A stretch of DNA of 64,000 nt from JBFHRE01 sp041746105. Lineage in GTDB: Bacteria > Actinomycetota > Acidimicrobiia > Spongiisociales > ZC4RG35. The notes below the pieces were generated by a model that did not search any database, was not told the DNA's origin, and saw nothing but the letters and a program-made list of their open reading frames with translations. Positions within the stretch are counted from its first letter, which is position 1, and the number at the start of each line of letters is the position of its first letter. Both the position numbers and the translations under genes were made by a program. This document shows, one piece after another, positions 34,147 through 42,950 of the stretch. The stretch is taken from positions 58,031-122,030 of the forward strand of contig JBGTHP010000039.1 in NCBI GenBank assembly GCA_041746105.1, read 5' to 3'.

Positions 34147-34153
34147 GTCCGAC

Positions 34154-34182
34154 AACGTAAACTATCGCCATCAGGCGTTCAA
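34154..34182 (-). promoter_or_regulatory. Tad operon promoter (leaderless)
   Basis: On the minus strand TTGAAC (34182-34177), a 17-nt spacer, TACGTT (34159-34154), 7 nt and then ATG 34146. It is one of the best promoter matches in the window and probably serves all seven Tad genes. Confidence 0.65.
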
Positions 34183-34231
34183 GGGTGTCGTGACGCCAGA
34201 TCGAAACGATTCCCTATCCCCTGACCCGACA

Positions 34232-34237
34232 TACAAT
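34232..34237 (+). promoter_or_regulatory. -10 element of the HAD phosphatase (leaderless)
   Basis: TACAAT, exactly 6 nt before ATG 34244. No clear -35 is seen. It sets the start of the HAD gene 33 codons inside the longest frame. Confidence 0.55.
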
Positions 34238-34243
34238 GCCTTC

Positions 34244-35038
34244 ATGGCCAGCGCTGCATTTTTCGACCTCGACAAGACGATCATCGCAAAGTCGTCGACA
34301 CTGGCGTTCGCCCGGCCCCTCTCCAAGGCGGGAATGCTGTCGAAGCGGGCACTTCTCAAGGCCGGCATCGGGCAGGCCTATTATTCGATGTTCGGGGCAG
34401 ATCACGACCAACTCGAGAAGGTGCGTGAAGAACTTGGCCAACTCACCAAAGGTTGGGATCAGGTAGAAGTTCAACAACTCGTCGCCGAAACCGTCGACGA
34501 AGTCGTATCACCGCTGGTCTACGCCGAGGCCCTCGCCATCATCGACGAACACCGGAGGGCCGGACGCAAGGTGGTCGTGATTTCATCGAGCCCTCAGGAG
34601 ATTGTCGCTCCGTTTGGGGCCTATCTAGGGGTCGACGAGGTCATCGGAACCAGACCCGAGGTGGATGCGGACGGGAAGTACACCGGCGAGGTCGAGTTCT
34701 ACGCCTACGCCGAGGGCAAGGCGACCGCAATTCGGGAAATGGCCGAGGTCGAAGGGCTGGATTTGTCGGCATGTTATGCCTACTCGGACTCGGCGACCGA
34801 CCTTCCCATGATGGAGGCAGTCGGACATCCAGTGGTGGTCAATCCCGACAAGGAGCTGCGGGCGATCGCCGAGCAGCGGGACTGGCTGGTCATGGAATTC
34901 GAGCGGCCGGTGACGATTAGAACCCGTCTCGACAGCATGCCAAAAACGGTTCCGGTCATCTCGGGCGCGGCCGTTGCGAGCGGTGTGGCGGTGGCAGTCA
35001 CCCTGTGGGCGCTCAAAGGCAAGCGCCGTATCGGCTAG
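34244..35038 (+). CDS. HAD-IB family phosphatase (SerB-like) with C-terminal membrane helix
   Basis: A 264-residue haloacid dehalogenase-type phosphatase. Motif I is AAFFDLDKT (Asp8, Asp10), motif II KVVVISSSPQE, motif III Lys in AEGKATAIREM and motif IV CYAYSDSATDLPMMEAVG. A hydrophobic C-terminal stretch (VISGAAVASGVAVAVTLWAL) followed by KGKRRIG suggests a membrane anchor. Relatives hydrolyse phosphoserine or lysophospholipids; the substrate here is open. In mycobacteria the same family (Rv3661) also stands next to the Tad operon. ATG 34244 is preferred because of the TACAAT -10 and because the protein then begins as family members do. Confidence 0.9.
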   Translation: MASAAFFDLDKTIIAKSSTLAFARPLSKAGMLSKRALLKAGIGQAYYSMFGADHDQLEKVREELGQLTKGWDQVEVQQLVAETVDEVVSPLVYAEALAIIDEHRRAGRKVVVISSSPQEIVAPFGAYLGVDEVIGTRPEVDADGKYTGEVEFYAYAEGKATAIREMAEVEGLDLSACYAYSDSATDLPMMEAVGHPVVVNPDKELRAIAEQRDWLVMEFERPVTIRTRLDSMPKTVPVISGAAVASGVAVAVTLWALKGKRRIG

Positions 35039-35541
35039 CGGCCGGCGGCGCTTCGCTGACCGGAATAGAGAGCAACCTCAAACCCGCTCTCGACGAGAAT
35101 CGCCGTCGGGTTGACCCAGATCCGCTCCCCGACAGCGGATGCAGACGCAACCAAGGCAGAACGTCGGAGGAGCTCGGGACTCCGTACCGAGACGAGTCCG
35201 GAGCGGTCGACTCCCGAAACGACCGTCCCAGCTTCAACCCGCTTGACCGCTTCTGTCGCTTCCCGGAACTGTACGAGGCCATCCTCCGAGCGGTTCTCCA
35301 TCGCGGCCAACATGTCGTCTACCACCGCCAGCGTGGCTCCGTCCGGAACCAGCGAGTCCACGAATGCGATCCACTCCACGACCTTGGAAAGATCCTCTAG
35401 TCGCCGTAGCAAGGTGGGGGCGTGGACCTCGAGCGTCGATCCCGACATCCTGCCAGTCCCCATGACGACGACATCGTCTCCTCCCTCGACCAGGCTCAGC
35501 TGGCGCGCGCCATACTGTCTGAGCAGGTGAGAGGACATCAT
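35035..35541 (-). CDS. Hypothetical protein resembling the C-terminal half of IspD
   Basis: A 168-residue protein not recognised with certainty. It lacks the nucleotide-binding LAGGxGxR motif of IspD, but its second half (TEAVKRVEAGTVVSGVDRSG, then LVSVRSPELLRRSALVASAS) reads like the IspD block around VTDTVKRV...DR...vQTPQ.F....L..A. The N-terminus (GARQLSLVEGGDDVVVMG) does not match. It faces ispD from a shared 56-nt upstream region, and its stop overlaps the convergent HAD stop by 4 nt. It may be a diverged paralogue or an unrelated protein. ATG 35541 is chosen for the TATAAC box 10 nt before it. Confidence 0.55.
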   Translation of the reverse strand: MMSSHLLRQYGARQLSLVEGGDDVVVMGTGRMSGSTLEVHAPTLLRRLEDLSKVVEWIAFVDSLVPDGATLAVVDDMLAAMENRSEDGLVQFREATEAVKRVEAGTVVSGVDRSGLVSVRSPELLRRSALVASASAVGERIWVNPTAILVESGFEVALYSGQRSAAGR

Positions 35542-35551
35542 TACGCGCCAG

Positions 35552-35557
35552 GTTATA
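35552..35557 (-). promoter_or_regulatory. -10 element of the IspD-like gene
   Basis: Minus-strand TATAAC, 10 nt before ATG 35541. The last base deviates from the TANNNT pattern. Confidence 0.35.
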
Positions 35558-35597
35558 CCGCTCTCCATCCGATCCCGGAAACCCCCGCGGTGACGAG

Positions 35598-36311
35598 TTG
35601 AACGCCGCCGCCATCGTGCTCGCCGGCGGATCGGGTTCTCGTGTGGGCAGGGACACCAACAAGGTATACCTCCCGCTCCGGTCTCGTTTGGTGCTCGAGC
35701 ACTCTTTGCAGACCTTCCATGGCTCCGGGCTGTTTCAGAGACTCGTGATCGTCGTGCGACAGATCGACCGCCTTCTCGCCGACGAGCTGACCGGATCGCT
35801 CGATCCGCCACCGTTGACCGTGGTGGGCGGTGCCACCCGCCAGCAATCCGAGGCGGCCGGTCTCGAGGCGATAGCCGCCGAGATCGAGGGCGGCACACTG
35901 GACCTCGTGGCAATTCATGATGGTGCCCGTCCTTTCGCAACCATCGCTCTCCTCCGGGATCTGCTCGATGCCGCCTCCGACGGCGGCGGCGCCATCCCTA
36001 CGCTCCCGTTGAACGAACCGTTGTTCGCTGCGGCCTCGGGTCGGCTCACCACCCAAGCCGAACCCGGGCTGCGCAGGGTGCAGACTCCCCAGGTGTTCTC
36101 GGCGCCGGCCTTGCTCAACGCCTACCGACGAGCGACCGAAGCCGGGTTTTCTGGTGTGGACACCGCCGAGACGATGGAACGTTTCAGCGACATCACAATC
36201 CGTTCCGTCCCGGGAGACGCCCGCAACATCAAGTTGACCGTGGTCGAGGATTTCTTCGAGGCCGAGGAGCTGGCGCTGCGTTGGCAAGATGGAACTTGGA
36301 GCGATCTATGA
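35598..36311 (+). CDS. ispD: 2-C-methyl-D-erythritol 4-phosphate cytidylyltransferase
   Basis: A 237-residue MEP-pathway enzyme joining CTP and methylerythritol phosphate. It shows AAAIVLAGGSGSRVGRDTNK (the usual LAAGxGxRxG...PK, here with NK for PK), VAIHDGARPFAT, RRVQTPQVFSAPALLNAY and ARNIKLTVVEDF. TTG 35598 is taken as start because the nucleotide-binding loop then sits at residue 9. No ispF follows directly, unlike in many genomes. Its stop lies 36 nt from the convergent MATE gene. Confidence 0.93.
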   Translation: MNAAAIVLAGGSGSRVGRDTNKVYLPLRSRLVLEHSLQTFHGSGLFQRLVIVVRQIDRLLADELTGSLDPPPLTVVGGATRQQSEAAGLEAIAAEIEGGTLDLVAIHDGARPFATIALLRDLLDAASDGGGAIPTLPLNEPLFAAASGRLTTQAEPGLRRVQTPQVFSAPALLNAYRRATEAGFSGVDTAETMERFSDITIRSVPGDARNIKLTVVEDFFEAEELALRWQDGTWSDL

Positions 36312-36347
36312 GTCAACGGTAAGACAATCGAAGCTCGGTTGGCCGGA

Positions 36348-37703
36348 TCACGTCGTGACGGCGGGGTCCGGTTTTGCCACCGTCAGACTCTTCTCGAACC
36401 AGCGCCCACGGCGATACCGCATGCCCAGCATGATGATTCGAGAAGACTCTTCTCCCAACAGCCGTGCGCCGAAAACCCCCCAGAGTCCAAAACCGAGCGT
36501 TATGCCGAAGAAGTAGCTGAGTGGCAGCCCGATGACAGCCACAGTCACCAGGTCGGACCACAACAGAAATCGTGTGTCGCCACCGCTGGCCAGAGTGCCA
36601 AACAGGAATATGTTCGAGGCCTTGACCGGAAGAAACAGGGCGTTGACGCCGATCCCGATGGCCGTCCAGGTTCGAACCTGGGATGTTGTGTTCGGGTAAA
36701 ACACCTCGAGAAACGGAATGGTCGCGAGATAGATCAACCCCAATCCCACTGAGGCCTTGAGGGCAAGCCTCCAGATCGAACCGGCCCAAGCCCACACCTG
36801 TTCAGTATCACCGCTGCCGACAGCACGGGCGACGAGGACAGTCGATGCCGTATGGAACCCGAGTACGCCCACCACAAAGATTCCCTCGATCGCGGCCACG
36901 ATCTGAAAAACCGCCAGTTCGTCTGTTCCGATTCGCCCGAACAGAACCGCGTACAAGAAGACGCCTCCGCTGAAGACGATTTCGGTGATGAAAAGAGGCA
37001 TGACCAACGGGATCATCCTGGCTGTGACATCACGCCCTTCGCTCACGGTCGGCATTCGAAATCCGATGCCTCTCCGGCGTCCGGCGAGGAGTCCGATCAT
37101 CACGACGGCCTTCAAGGCCTGAGCGACCAGCAACCCGATCCCTGCTCCCACCTCGCCCAGTCCCTCCACATGAACCAGCCACCACGAGAGCGGTGGGGCG
37201 AGGAGTCCAGTGCCGATCGCCACCACCATCGGGAGTCGTTGTCGCCCGATCGAGCGGAACACCATCGTCGCCACGGCCGACCCCGCGATGAACGGCAACG
37301 ACAAAGCGACCAATGCCAGATAATCCTTGGCCGACTCGACAACCTCGGGGGCGGTACCGATCGCTGTCAGGAATCCGTCAGCCGAGATCAGGAACGGGGC
37401 CGCCGCCAGCAGCCCGATCCCCATCGCCAACACCATGCCGACCCAAGTCAGCCGGCTGATCGCCTCCCGATCTGAACGACCCCAGGCTTGCGAGGCGAGG
37501 ATGGCCGTCCCCGAGCCAATCGCGGACAAACACAACACGCCGATGAACAGAAGGTTGTTGGCGAGCCCAACCGCGGCGATCGCCACCGTTCCGAGTACGC
37601 CGATGATCACCTGGTTGACGAAACCGAGGAACACCTGGAAGCTCGATTCGATGCTGACCGGAATGGCGATCTCGAGGATCTGACTGCGGCTGACCTTGGA
37701 CAC
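36348..37703 (-). CDS. MATE family efflux transporter
   Basis: A 451-residue, 12-helix MATE-type antiporter. The N-terminal half begins SQILEIAIPVSIESSFQVFLGFVNQVIIG, the pattern of helix 1-2 in NorM/DinF-like proteins. IGSGTAILASQAWGRSD and VFRSIGRQRLPMVVAIG are typical, and the second half repeats the arrangement (RMIPLVMPLFITEIVFS; FHTASTVLVARAVGSGD). It exports drugs or metabolites in exchange for Na+ or H+; the substrate is unknown. GTG 37703 is preferred to the longer frame, which adds a Cys-rich stretch unlike the family. Confidence 0.88.
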   Translation of the reverse strand: MSKVSRSQILEIAIPVSIESSFQVFLGFVNQVIIGVLGTVAIAAVGLANNLLFIGVLCLSAIGSGTAILASQAWGRSDREAISRLTWVGMVLAMGIGLLAAAPFLISADGFLTAIGTAPEVVESAKDYLALVALSLPFIAGSAVATMVFRSIGRQRLPMVVAIGTGLLAPPLSWWLVHVEGLGEVGAGIGLLVAQALKAVVMIGLLAGRRRGIGFRMPTVSEGRDVTARMIPLVMPLFITEIVFSGGVFLYAVLFGRIGTDELAVFQIVAAIEGIFVVGVLGFHTASTVLVARAVGSGDTEQVWAWAGSIWRLALKASVGLGLIYLATIPFLEVFYPNTTSQVRTWTAIGIGVNALFLPVKASNIFLFGTLASGGDTRFLLWSDLVTVAVIGLPLSYFFGITLGFGLWGVFGARLLGEESSRIIMLGMRYRRGRWFEKSLTVAKPDPAVTT

Positions 37704-37868
37704 GAACCGTGCATTGTCGCAGCCCCGACGACAAACCATTTGCGATTAGGGCGTGACGCCCACTTGTCTCTGCGCCCTCCGGGCAGCCCCCCTTCACTCG
37801 CTCCGCTCCCAACGCCATCGTATGGCGATTGGTTGGAAGAAACGCAAGGGCGAAAGACTGACCAGTAG

Positions 37869-38888
37869 CTAGATGTTTGGCGCTACCTCTTCCGCGAGGC
37901 GTTGCATCAGTTCGACCTGCGGGGCCAGGTCCAACGTGGCGAAATAGCTACGAGCCACAAACTCGACAGGGAGCGCGGCTTGTTGGCGAATGCTCAGGAG
38001 TTCTTCAACCACCTGGCTGCTGGAGCCGGCAATGGTGGACCGCCCGAAGAGTCGTTTGTCGCGTTCGCCTTCTCCGATCGGAGGCGCCGACGGAGGCGTT
38101 CCAGGACGAGCAGTCGAAGCTTCCATGTCGGAGTACTTCCACATCATGTGCCAAAGGTGTTCGGTGTAGTTGTCCCAGGCGGACGCTTCCGATTCGTCGG
38201 GCAGCATAACCGAGTAGTGAATGATGCGAAGATCCGACAGGTCGCGACCAATCCGATCGCACTCCTCCCGCAACCAGGCGATTTGTTGCAGAAACTCGAC
38301 CGCAGGCGCATTGGAGAAGATACCGTCCGCCAGACGGGCCGCCCGCTTGATCGCCGCTTCCGCTCCTCCTCCGATCAGCAGCGGGATCTTCACCGAGGGA
38401 ACCGGGCGCACCGCCAGTTTCATCAGGTCATAGACCTTGCCTTGATGGTGAAAGACCTCACCGGACCAGGCCTGTCGCAGAATCTCCAGGATCTCGCTCA
38501 TGGCGACACCGCGTTGTCGCATATCCGCCCGCAATCCAGCGAACTCGGTAGTGCTCCATCCCAGGCCAAGCCCCAGCGTGAAGCGGCCGCCGCTCAGCAA
38601 GCTCACGGTTGCAGCGTCCTCTGCCAGACGTAGGGGGTCGTGAAGAGGGGCGAGTATGACGCCCGTCCCGATTTCGATCGTGGAAGTCGCCGCGGCGATG
38701 GCAGCGCTCACCACGGCCAGGGAAGGCATGTAACCGTCGTCGATGAAATGGTGTTCCGTGGTCCAGACGGAAGCCAATCCCATCCGCTCCGCCTCAACCG
38801 CCACTGCAATTGTTTCGTCGTATGCCCGGGTCCAATCGGATTCGCCTGGACGCAACTGGGCGCTGAGTAGACCGAATCCGAGACTCAA
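37869..38888 (-). CDS. LLM-class, probably F420-dependent, oxidoreductase
   Basis: A 339-residue luciferase-like monooxygenase. Typical blocks are AERMGLASVWTTEHHFIDDGYMP, IEIGTGVILAPLHDPLRLAEDA, LLSGGRFTLGLGLGWSTTEF, IPLLIGGGAEAAIKRAARLADG and FGRSTIAGSSSQVVEELL. It is only distantly similar to the LLM gene at 9210. Cofactor use (F420 or FMN) is inferred from the group. TTG 38888 has GGAGG 5 nt upstream, which decides the start. 37740-37868 after the MATE gene holds no gene. It is divergent from the MFS gene. Confidence 0.88.
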   Translation of the reverse strand: MSLGFGLLSAQLRPGESDWTRAYDETIAVAVEAERMGLASVWTTEHHFIDDGYMPSLAVVSAAIAAATSTIEIGTGVILAPLHDPLRLAEDAATVSLLSGGRFTLGLGLGWSTTEFAGLRADMRQRGVAMSEILEILRQAWSGEVFHHQGKVYDLMKLAVRPVPSVKIPLLIGGGAEAAIKRAARLADGIFSNAPAVEFLQQIAWLREECDRIGRDLSDLRIIHYSVMLPDESEASAWDNYTEHLWHMMWKYSDMEASTARPGTPPSAPPIGEGERDKRLFGRSTIAGSSSQVVEELLSIRQQAALPVEFVARSYFATLDLAPQVELMQRLAEEVAPNI

Positions 38889-38968
38889 TGTTTCCTCCAG
38901 CTAGCTTGGTTCGAATCTAGGCGGCGCATCATCGCTACAGCCACGTAATTGCGGAGGCGCTAATTCGC

Positions 38969-38998
38969 TTGTCCGAAAGTCCGCCGGCACGCCACAAT
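38969..38998 (+). promoter_or_regulatory. MFS gene promoter (leaderless)
   Basis: TTGTCC (38969-38974), an 18-nt spacer, CACAAT (38993-38998) and 8 nt to GTG 39007. Confidence 0.45.
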
Positions 38999-39006
38999 GG
39001 CGCACC

Positions 39007-40356
39007 GTGTCCGATGATCAGCCCAACACCAAGATCCGTCTCGGCGCCGACTACTGGCGTCTGTGGACTGCTTCGGTCATCTCCAACCTGGGCGACGGTT
39101 TGTCCGCCATCGCCTATCCGTGGCTGACCTCGGCGGTCACCAGGAACCCACTGGCCATTGCCGGAATCGCCCTGCTCCGGTTCCTGCCCTGGCTCGTCTT
39201 CTCGCTGCCGGCGGGGGTGATCACCGATCGCTACGACCGTAGGCGCCTGGTGGCATGGATGGACACGCTTCGATTCGTGATGACGTTGCTGGTCGGAATC
39301 GCCATCCTCCCATACCAAGCAAGCCTCTCCACGCCTGTTGAGATCGCGGCCGGGACCGCCGACCCACCGCAAGGCGCCGGCTTCCTGCTGGTGGTGCTCT
39401 ACGCGTCGGCTCTGATCTTCGGTTTGGCCGAGGTCCTCCGCGACAACTCGGCCCAGACGTTGCTGCCATCGCTGGTGGAGAAATCCCAACTGGAGCGAGC
39501 CAACGGGCGCATGTGGAGCGCCGAGATGGTCATGAACACATTCATCGGCCCGCCATTGGCAGGGCCGCTTCTGGCGATTGCTTTTGCCCTCCCCTTCTTC
39601 GTGGACGCCGGCAGCTTCGCGGTGGCGGCAGGGCTGATCTTCACCATCGGCGGCAAGGCGATGAAGAAACCGGCGGCCGCGAAGGCCACGACCACCATGC
39701 GGGCAGAGTTGAAGGAGGGGTTTGGGTGGCTTTGGTCGAATCTGTTTTTGAGGCGCCTGGCCATTTGTCTTGGTCTCACCAACGGGCTCAACATGCTGGC
39801 TACGGCAACTTTCGTGCTGTTTGTGCAGGAGATCCTCCAACTCGACGCGGTTGGTTTCGGACTGCTCGGGACCGGCTTCGCCATCGGCGGCATCCTGGGA
39901 GGAGTTGGTGGGGCGCGCATCAGTGAGAAGCTAGGCCCTGGCAGCGCCATTCTCGGCACCCTGGCGGTGATGGCGGTTTCGATGACCATTACCGGCCTGA
40001 CGTCGAGTGCCATTCTGGTTTGGGCCCTCGGGATCATTCAAGGCTTCTCTTCCACGGTTTGGAACGTGGTCACGGTGTCGCTCCGCCAATCGATCATTCC
40101 GGACCATCTACTCGGCCGGGTCAATTCCGGTTATCGGTTCTTCGGATGGGGGATGATGCCGATCGGCACGGCGATCGGTGGTGCCTTGGCCAGCCTGTTC
40201 GAGGTTTCATTCGACCGAGAGGTTGGTCTGAGGGCGCCCTGGGTGATAGCCGGACTCGCCGGAGTGGCTTTGCTGGTCTGGGCCTGGCCCCGAATCAACA
40301 CCCGAACCATAAACGAAGCGAAGGCGATGGCCCACCAACCGGGTTCAGGCAGCTGA
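39007..40356 (+). CDS. Major facilitator superfamily transporter
   Basis: A 449-residue protein with about 12 helices and the MFS loop motif PAGVITDRYDRRRLVAW between helices 2 and 3. It begins with YWRLWTASVISNLGDGLSAIAYPWL, the opening of MFS_3 (enterobactin/macrolide exporter-like) proteins. It is not closely similar to the MFS protein at 4565 apart from family features. Substrate unknown; a small hydrophobic compound is plausible. The GTG at 39007 lies 8 nt after a -10-like CACAAT. The 3' end overlaps the convergent gene by 12 nt. Confidence 0.82.
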   Translation: MSDDQPNTKIRLGADYWRLWTASVISNLGDGLSAIAYPWLTSAVTRNPLAIAGIALLRFLPWLVFSLPAGVITDRYDRRRLVAWMDTLRFVMTLLVGIAILPYQASLSTPVEIAAGTADPPQGAGFLLVVLYASALIFGLAEVLRDNSAQTLLPSLVEKSQLERANGRMWSAEMVMNTFIGPPLAGPLLAIAFALPFFVDAGSFAVAAGLIFTIGGKAMKKPAAAKATTTMRAELKEGFGWLWSNLFLRRLAICLGLTNGLNMLATATFVLFVQEILQLDAVGFGLLGTGFAIGGILGGVGGARISEKLGPGSAILGTLAVMAVSMTITGLTSSAILVWALGIIQGFSSTVWNVVTVSLRQSIIPDHLLGRVNSGYRFFGWGMMPIGTAIGGALASLFEVSFDREVGLRAPWVIAGLAGVALLVWAWPRINTRTINEAKAMAHQPGSGS

Positions 40357-40848
40357 TTCCGCCGGCTCGTCCGGCTCTCTCCGTTTCGGCAGGAAGGCCA
40401 CCGCCACCAAAGCCAAGGCGGCGGCTCCAGCCGCGAGCGCCAACCAGACCCAGCGACCGTAGTCGCCACCTGGCTCTTCATCGAGCCTCGGGAAAACGGG
40501 TATCGACAGAAGAACTGGGTCCAGCCCGATCTCGGTCAGCCGCACCGGGTCCGATTGAACACTGCGCCCACCGAAACCAACACCTTCGAAGACGACCACG
40601 AGGTCGATCGGGCGTGAGTCAAACACTCCCTGGAAACGGCCACCGCCGATGTCGGCCATGGCAAGTGTCATCTGCTCGCCGCCGGGCTCGAGCAAATGGG
40701 CCACGACGGTCCCGTTTCCGACGGCGGTCACCGACAGAGTCACCGTGAGCTGCTCGTCGATCCTCTTACCGGTCGCATTCCCCTCCGAAAACCCCTCTCC
40801 GAGGGAAACGGTCTGGAAAATCAGCGCGGAAACCAACAGCCAATGCAC
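40345..40848 (-). CDS. Secreted protein with C-terminal membrane anchor
   Basis: A 167-residue protein of unknown family. A short signal sequence (WLLVSALIFQTVSLGEG) is followed by an external beta-rich domain of about 100 residues (LTVTLSVTAVGNGTVVAHLL; RFQGVFDSRPIDLVVVFEG) that looks like an immunoglobulin or transthyretin-like fold. A C-terminal helix (WVWLALAAGAAALALVAVAF) and basic tail PKRRE anchor it. A TAAGCT box 6 nt before the GTG start at 40848 suggests a leaderless mRNA. It is divergent from leuC. Confidence 0.65.
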   Translation of the reverse strand: MHWLLVSALIFQTVSLGEGFSEGNATGKRIDEQLTVTLSVTAVGNGTVVAHLLEPGGEQMTLAMADIGGGRFQGVFDSRPIDLVVVFEGVGFGGRSVQSDPVRLTEIGLDPVLLSIPVFPRLDEEPGGDYGRWVWLALAAGAAALALVAVAFLPKRREPDEPAESAA

Positions 40849-40854
40849 CCAATG

Positions 40855-40860
40855 AGCTTA
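40855..40860 (-). promoter_or_regulatory. -10 element of the anchored secreted protein (leaderless)
   Basis: Minus-strand TAAGCT, 6 nt before GTG 40848. No good -35 is seen. Confidence 0.4.
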
Positions 40861-40945
40861 CGCGCCGGGTTCGCCTACCAGCGAGTTCGAGCGACCGTTC
40901 CGGCGGTACCATTGACACTCGCAACTACCGGGGAAGGCCAGACAA

Positions 40946-42355
40946 GTGTCTATGCCAAAAACGATGTTCGAAAAGGTGTGGGACGACCACGTGGTTCGGA
41001 GCGCTCCAGGGGAGCCCGATCTTCTCTACATCGACCTTCACCTGGTCCACGAGGTGACCTCGCCGCAGGCGTTCGACAGCCTTCGCCTTGCTGGACGGAC
41101 GGTGCGGCGGCCCGACCTCACGGTTTCCACGATCGATCACGGCGTACCAACGGCCGACCGGGCCCTTGGCATCAAAGACCCAATGTCGAAACGTCAGATC
41201 GATGCGCTGATTTCCAACTGCGGTGAGTTCGACATCACTCTCTACGGTCTCGACGACCCCCGCCAGGGGATAGTCCATGTGATCGGCCCAGAGCAGGGGA
41301 TCACCCAGCCAGGGATGACGATCGTCTGCGGCGACAGCCACACCGCGACTCACGGAGCATTTGGTGCCCTCGCCTTCGGGATCGGTACCTCAGAAGTGGA
41401 ACACGTCCTTGCCACCCAGACGTTGCCCCAGCAAAAACCGAAATCGATGGCCATCGCCGTCGAAGGTGATCTGCCGGCCGGCGTCACCGCCAAAGACATC
41501 ATTTTGGGAATCATCGCCCGGATCGGCACCGCCGGCGCCACCGGCTATGTCATCGAATATCGAGGTTCTGCCATCCGCAACCTATCGATGGAAGGTCGAA
41601 TGACCATCTGCAACATGTCGATCGAGGCGGGCGCCCGAGCGGGAATGATCGCACCCGACGAGGTGACGTACAGCTACCTGCAAGGACGTCCCGAAGCCCC
41701 CAGAGGCACCGACTGGGACAAGGCGGTCGCATACTGGAAGTCGTTGCCGACCGACGGTGGCGCTCAATTCGATCTAGAACTCGTCATCGAATCCTCCGAA
41801 TTGGAACCGTACGTGTCGTGGGGAACCAATCCAGGACAGACCCTTCCTGTCACCGCCGTCATCCCCGATCCGGAGGCCATGGAAGACCCGATCGAACGGG
41901 AGTCTGCCCAGAGGGCGCTCGCCTACATGGACCTGCAGCCGGGAACCGCTATCACGGACATTCCAATCGAACGGGTTTTTCTCGGTTCTTGTACCAATGC
42001 CAGGATCGAAGACCTGAGGGAGGCGGCTGCGGTACTCGCCGGTAAAAAAGTGGCTGATCACGTTTCGGCGATGGTGGTGCCGGGATCGGGTCTTGTGAAA
42101 CTCCAAGCAGAAGAAGAAGGCCTCGACCTCATTTTCAAAGAGGCCGGTTTCGAGTGGAGGGATGCGGGTTGTTCCATGTGCCTCGGAATGAACCCCGACA
42201 TCCTGAGTCCTGGCGAACGCTGTGCCTCGACCTCGAATCGCAATTTTGAAGGGCGCCAGGGCAAGGGCGGCAGGACCCACCTCGTTTCACCGGTCATGGC
42301 CGTTGCCGCAGCAGTGGCCGGCCATTTCGTAGATATCCGGACATGGGAGGGATGA
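40946..42355 (+). CDS. leuC: 3-isopropylmalate dehydratase large subunit
   Basis: A 469-residue aconitase-family subunit of leucine synthesis. It has VCGDSHTATHGAFGALAFGIGTSEVEHV, three cluster cysteines in FLGSCTNARIEDL and DAGCSMCLGMNPD, and GERCASTSNRNFEGRQG. It binds a [4Fe-4S] cluster and works with LeuD. GTG 40946 has GGGGAAGG about 9 nt upstream; ATG 40952 is an alternative two codons in. leuD follows after one base. Confidence 0.95.
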   Translation: MSMPKTMFEKVWDDHVVRSAPGEPDLLYIDLHLVHEVTSPQAFDSLRLAGRTVRRPDLTVSTIDHGVPTADRALGIKDPMSKRQIDALISNCGEFDITLYGLDDPRQGIVHVIGPEQGITQPGMTIVCGDSHTATHGAFGALAFGIGTSEVEHVLATQTLPQQKPKSMAIAVEGDLPAGVTAKDIILGIIARIGTAGATGYVIEYRGSAIRNLSMEGRMTICNMSIEAGARAGMIAPDEVTYSYLQGRPEAPRGTDWDKAVAYWKSLPTDGGAQFDLELVIESSELEPYVSWGTNPGQTLPVTAVIPDPEAMEDPIERESAQRALAYMDLQPGTAITDIPIERVFLGSCTNARIEDLREAAAVLAGKKVADHVSAMVVPGSGLVKLQAEEEGLDLIFKEAGFEWRDAGCSMCLGMNPDILSPGERCASTSNRNFEGRQGKGGRTHLVSPVMAVAAAVAGHFVDIRTWEG

Positions 42356-42356
42356 G

Positions 42357-42950
42357 ATGGAGCCAGTGACCACGATCGTCGGAACGCTGGCACCTCTGCG
42401 CCGAGCCAATGTCGACACGGATCAGATCATGCCAAAGAACTTTCTGAAGCGTGTCGAACGCAGCGGATACGGCGAGTTCTTGTTCTGGGATTGGCGGAAA
42501 GATGAGGCCAATTTTGTGCTCGAAAGGCCGGAGTATCGCTCCGCCAAGTTCCTCGTCACCGGGCCCAATTTTGGTTCGGGGTCGTCGCGCGAGCACGCCC
42601 CGTGGGGCTTGCAGGATTGGGGATATGAGGCGGTTGTTGCCTCATCGTTCGCAGACATCTTTTACAACAACTGCACCAAGATCGGCCTGCTTCCGGTGGT
42701 TCTCAGTGAAAAGGAAGTCGAATGGCTGCTCGAGCTGGCAGAAGCCGACCCTTCGGCGGAAGTGAAAGTTGACGTGGCCGCCCAGACCATCACCCGCGGC
42801 AGCGAGTTCGAAGCCCGCTTCGAACTGGATGGGTTCACCAAGTACCGGCTTCTCAACGGTCTCGACGACATCGGGCTCAGCCTGATGCACGCGGACGCGA
42901 TCTCGTCCTTTGAAGAGCGCCGCCCCTCGTACATGCCGACACTCATTTGA
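42357..42950 (+). CDS. leuD: 3-isopropylmalate dehydratase small subunit
   Basis: A 197-residue swivelling-domain partner of LeuC. Motifs are RRANVDTDQIMPKNFLKRV, FLVTGPNFGSGSSREHAPW and SFADIFYNNCTKIGLLPV. Length is typical. The ATG lies one nucleotide after the leuC stop, so the two are translated together. Its stop overlaps the TTG start of the next lipoprotein gene as TTGA. No leader peptide rich in leucine codons was noted before leuC. Confidence 0.95.
   Translation: MEPVTTIVGTLAPLRRANVDTDQIMPKNFLKRVERSGYGEFLFWDWRKDEANFVLERPEYRSAKFLVTGPNFGSGSSREHAPWGLQDWGYEAVVASSFADIFYNNCTKIGLLPVVLSEKEVEWLLELAEADPSAEVKVDVAAQTITRGSEFEARFELDGFTKYRLLNGLDDIGLSLMHADAISSFEERRPSYMPTLI

Noticed and set aside
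34145..34243. N-terminal extension of the HAD gene to the longest frame start
   Set aside because: The TACAAT box lies inside that extension 6 nt before ATG 34244, and the family normally begins at that ATG.
40857..40945. Leucine attenuator or T-box before leuC
   Set aside because: No leucine-codon-rich leader peptide or terminator/antiterminator pair could be made out in about 90 nt.
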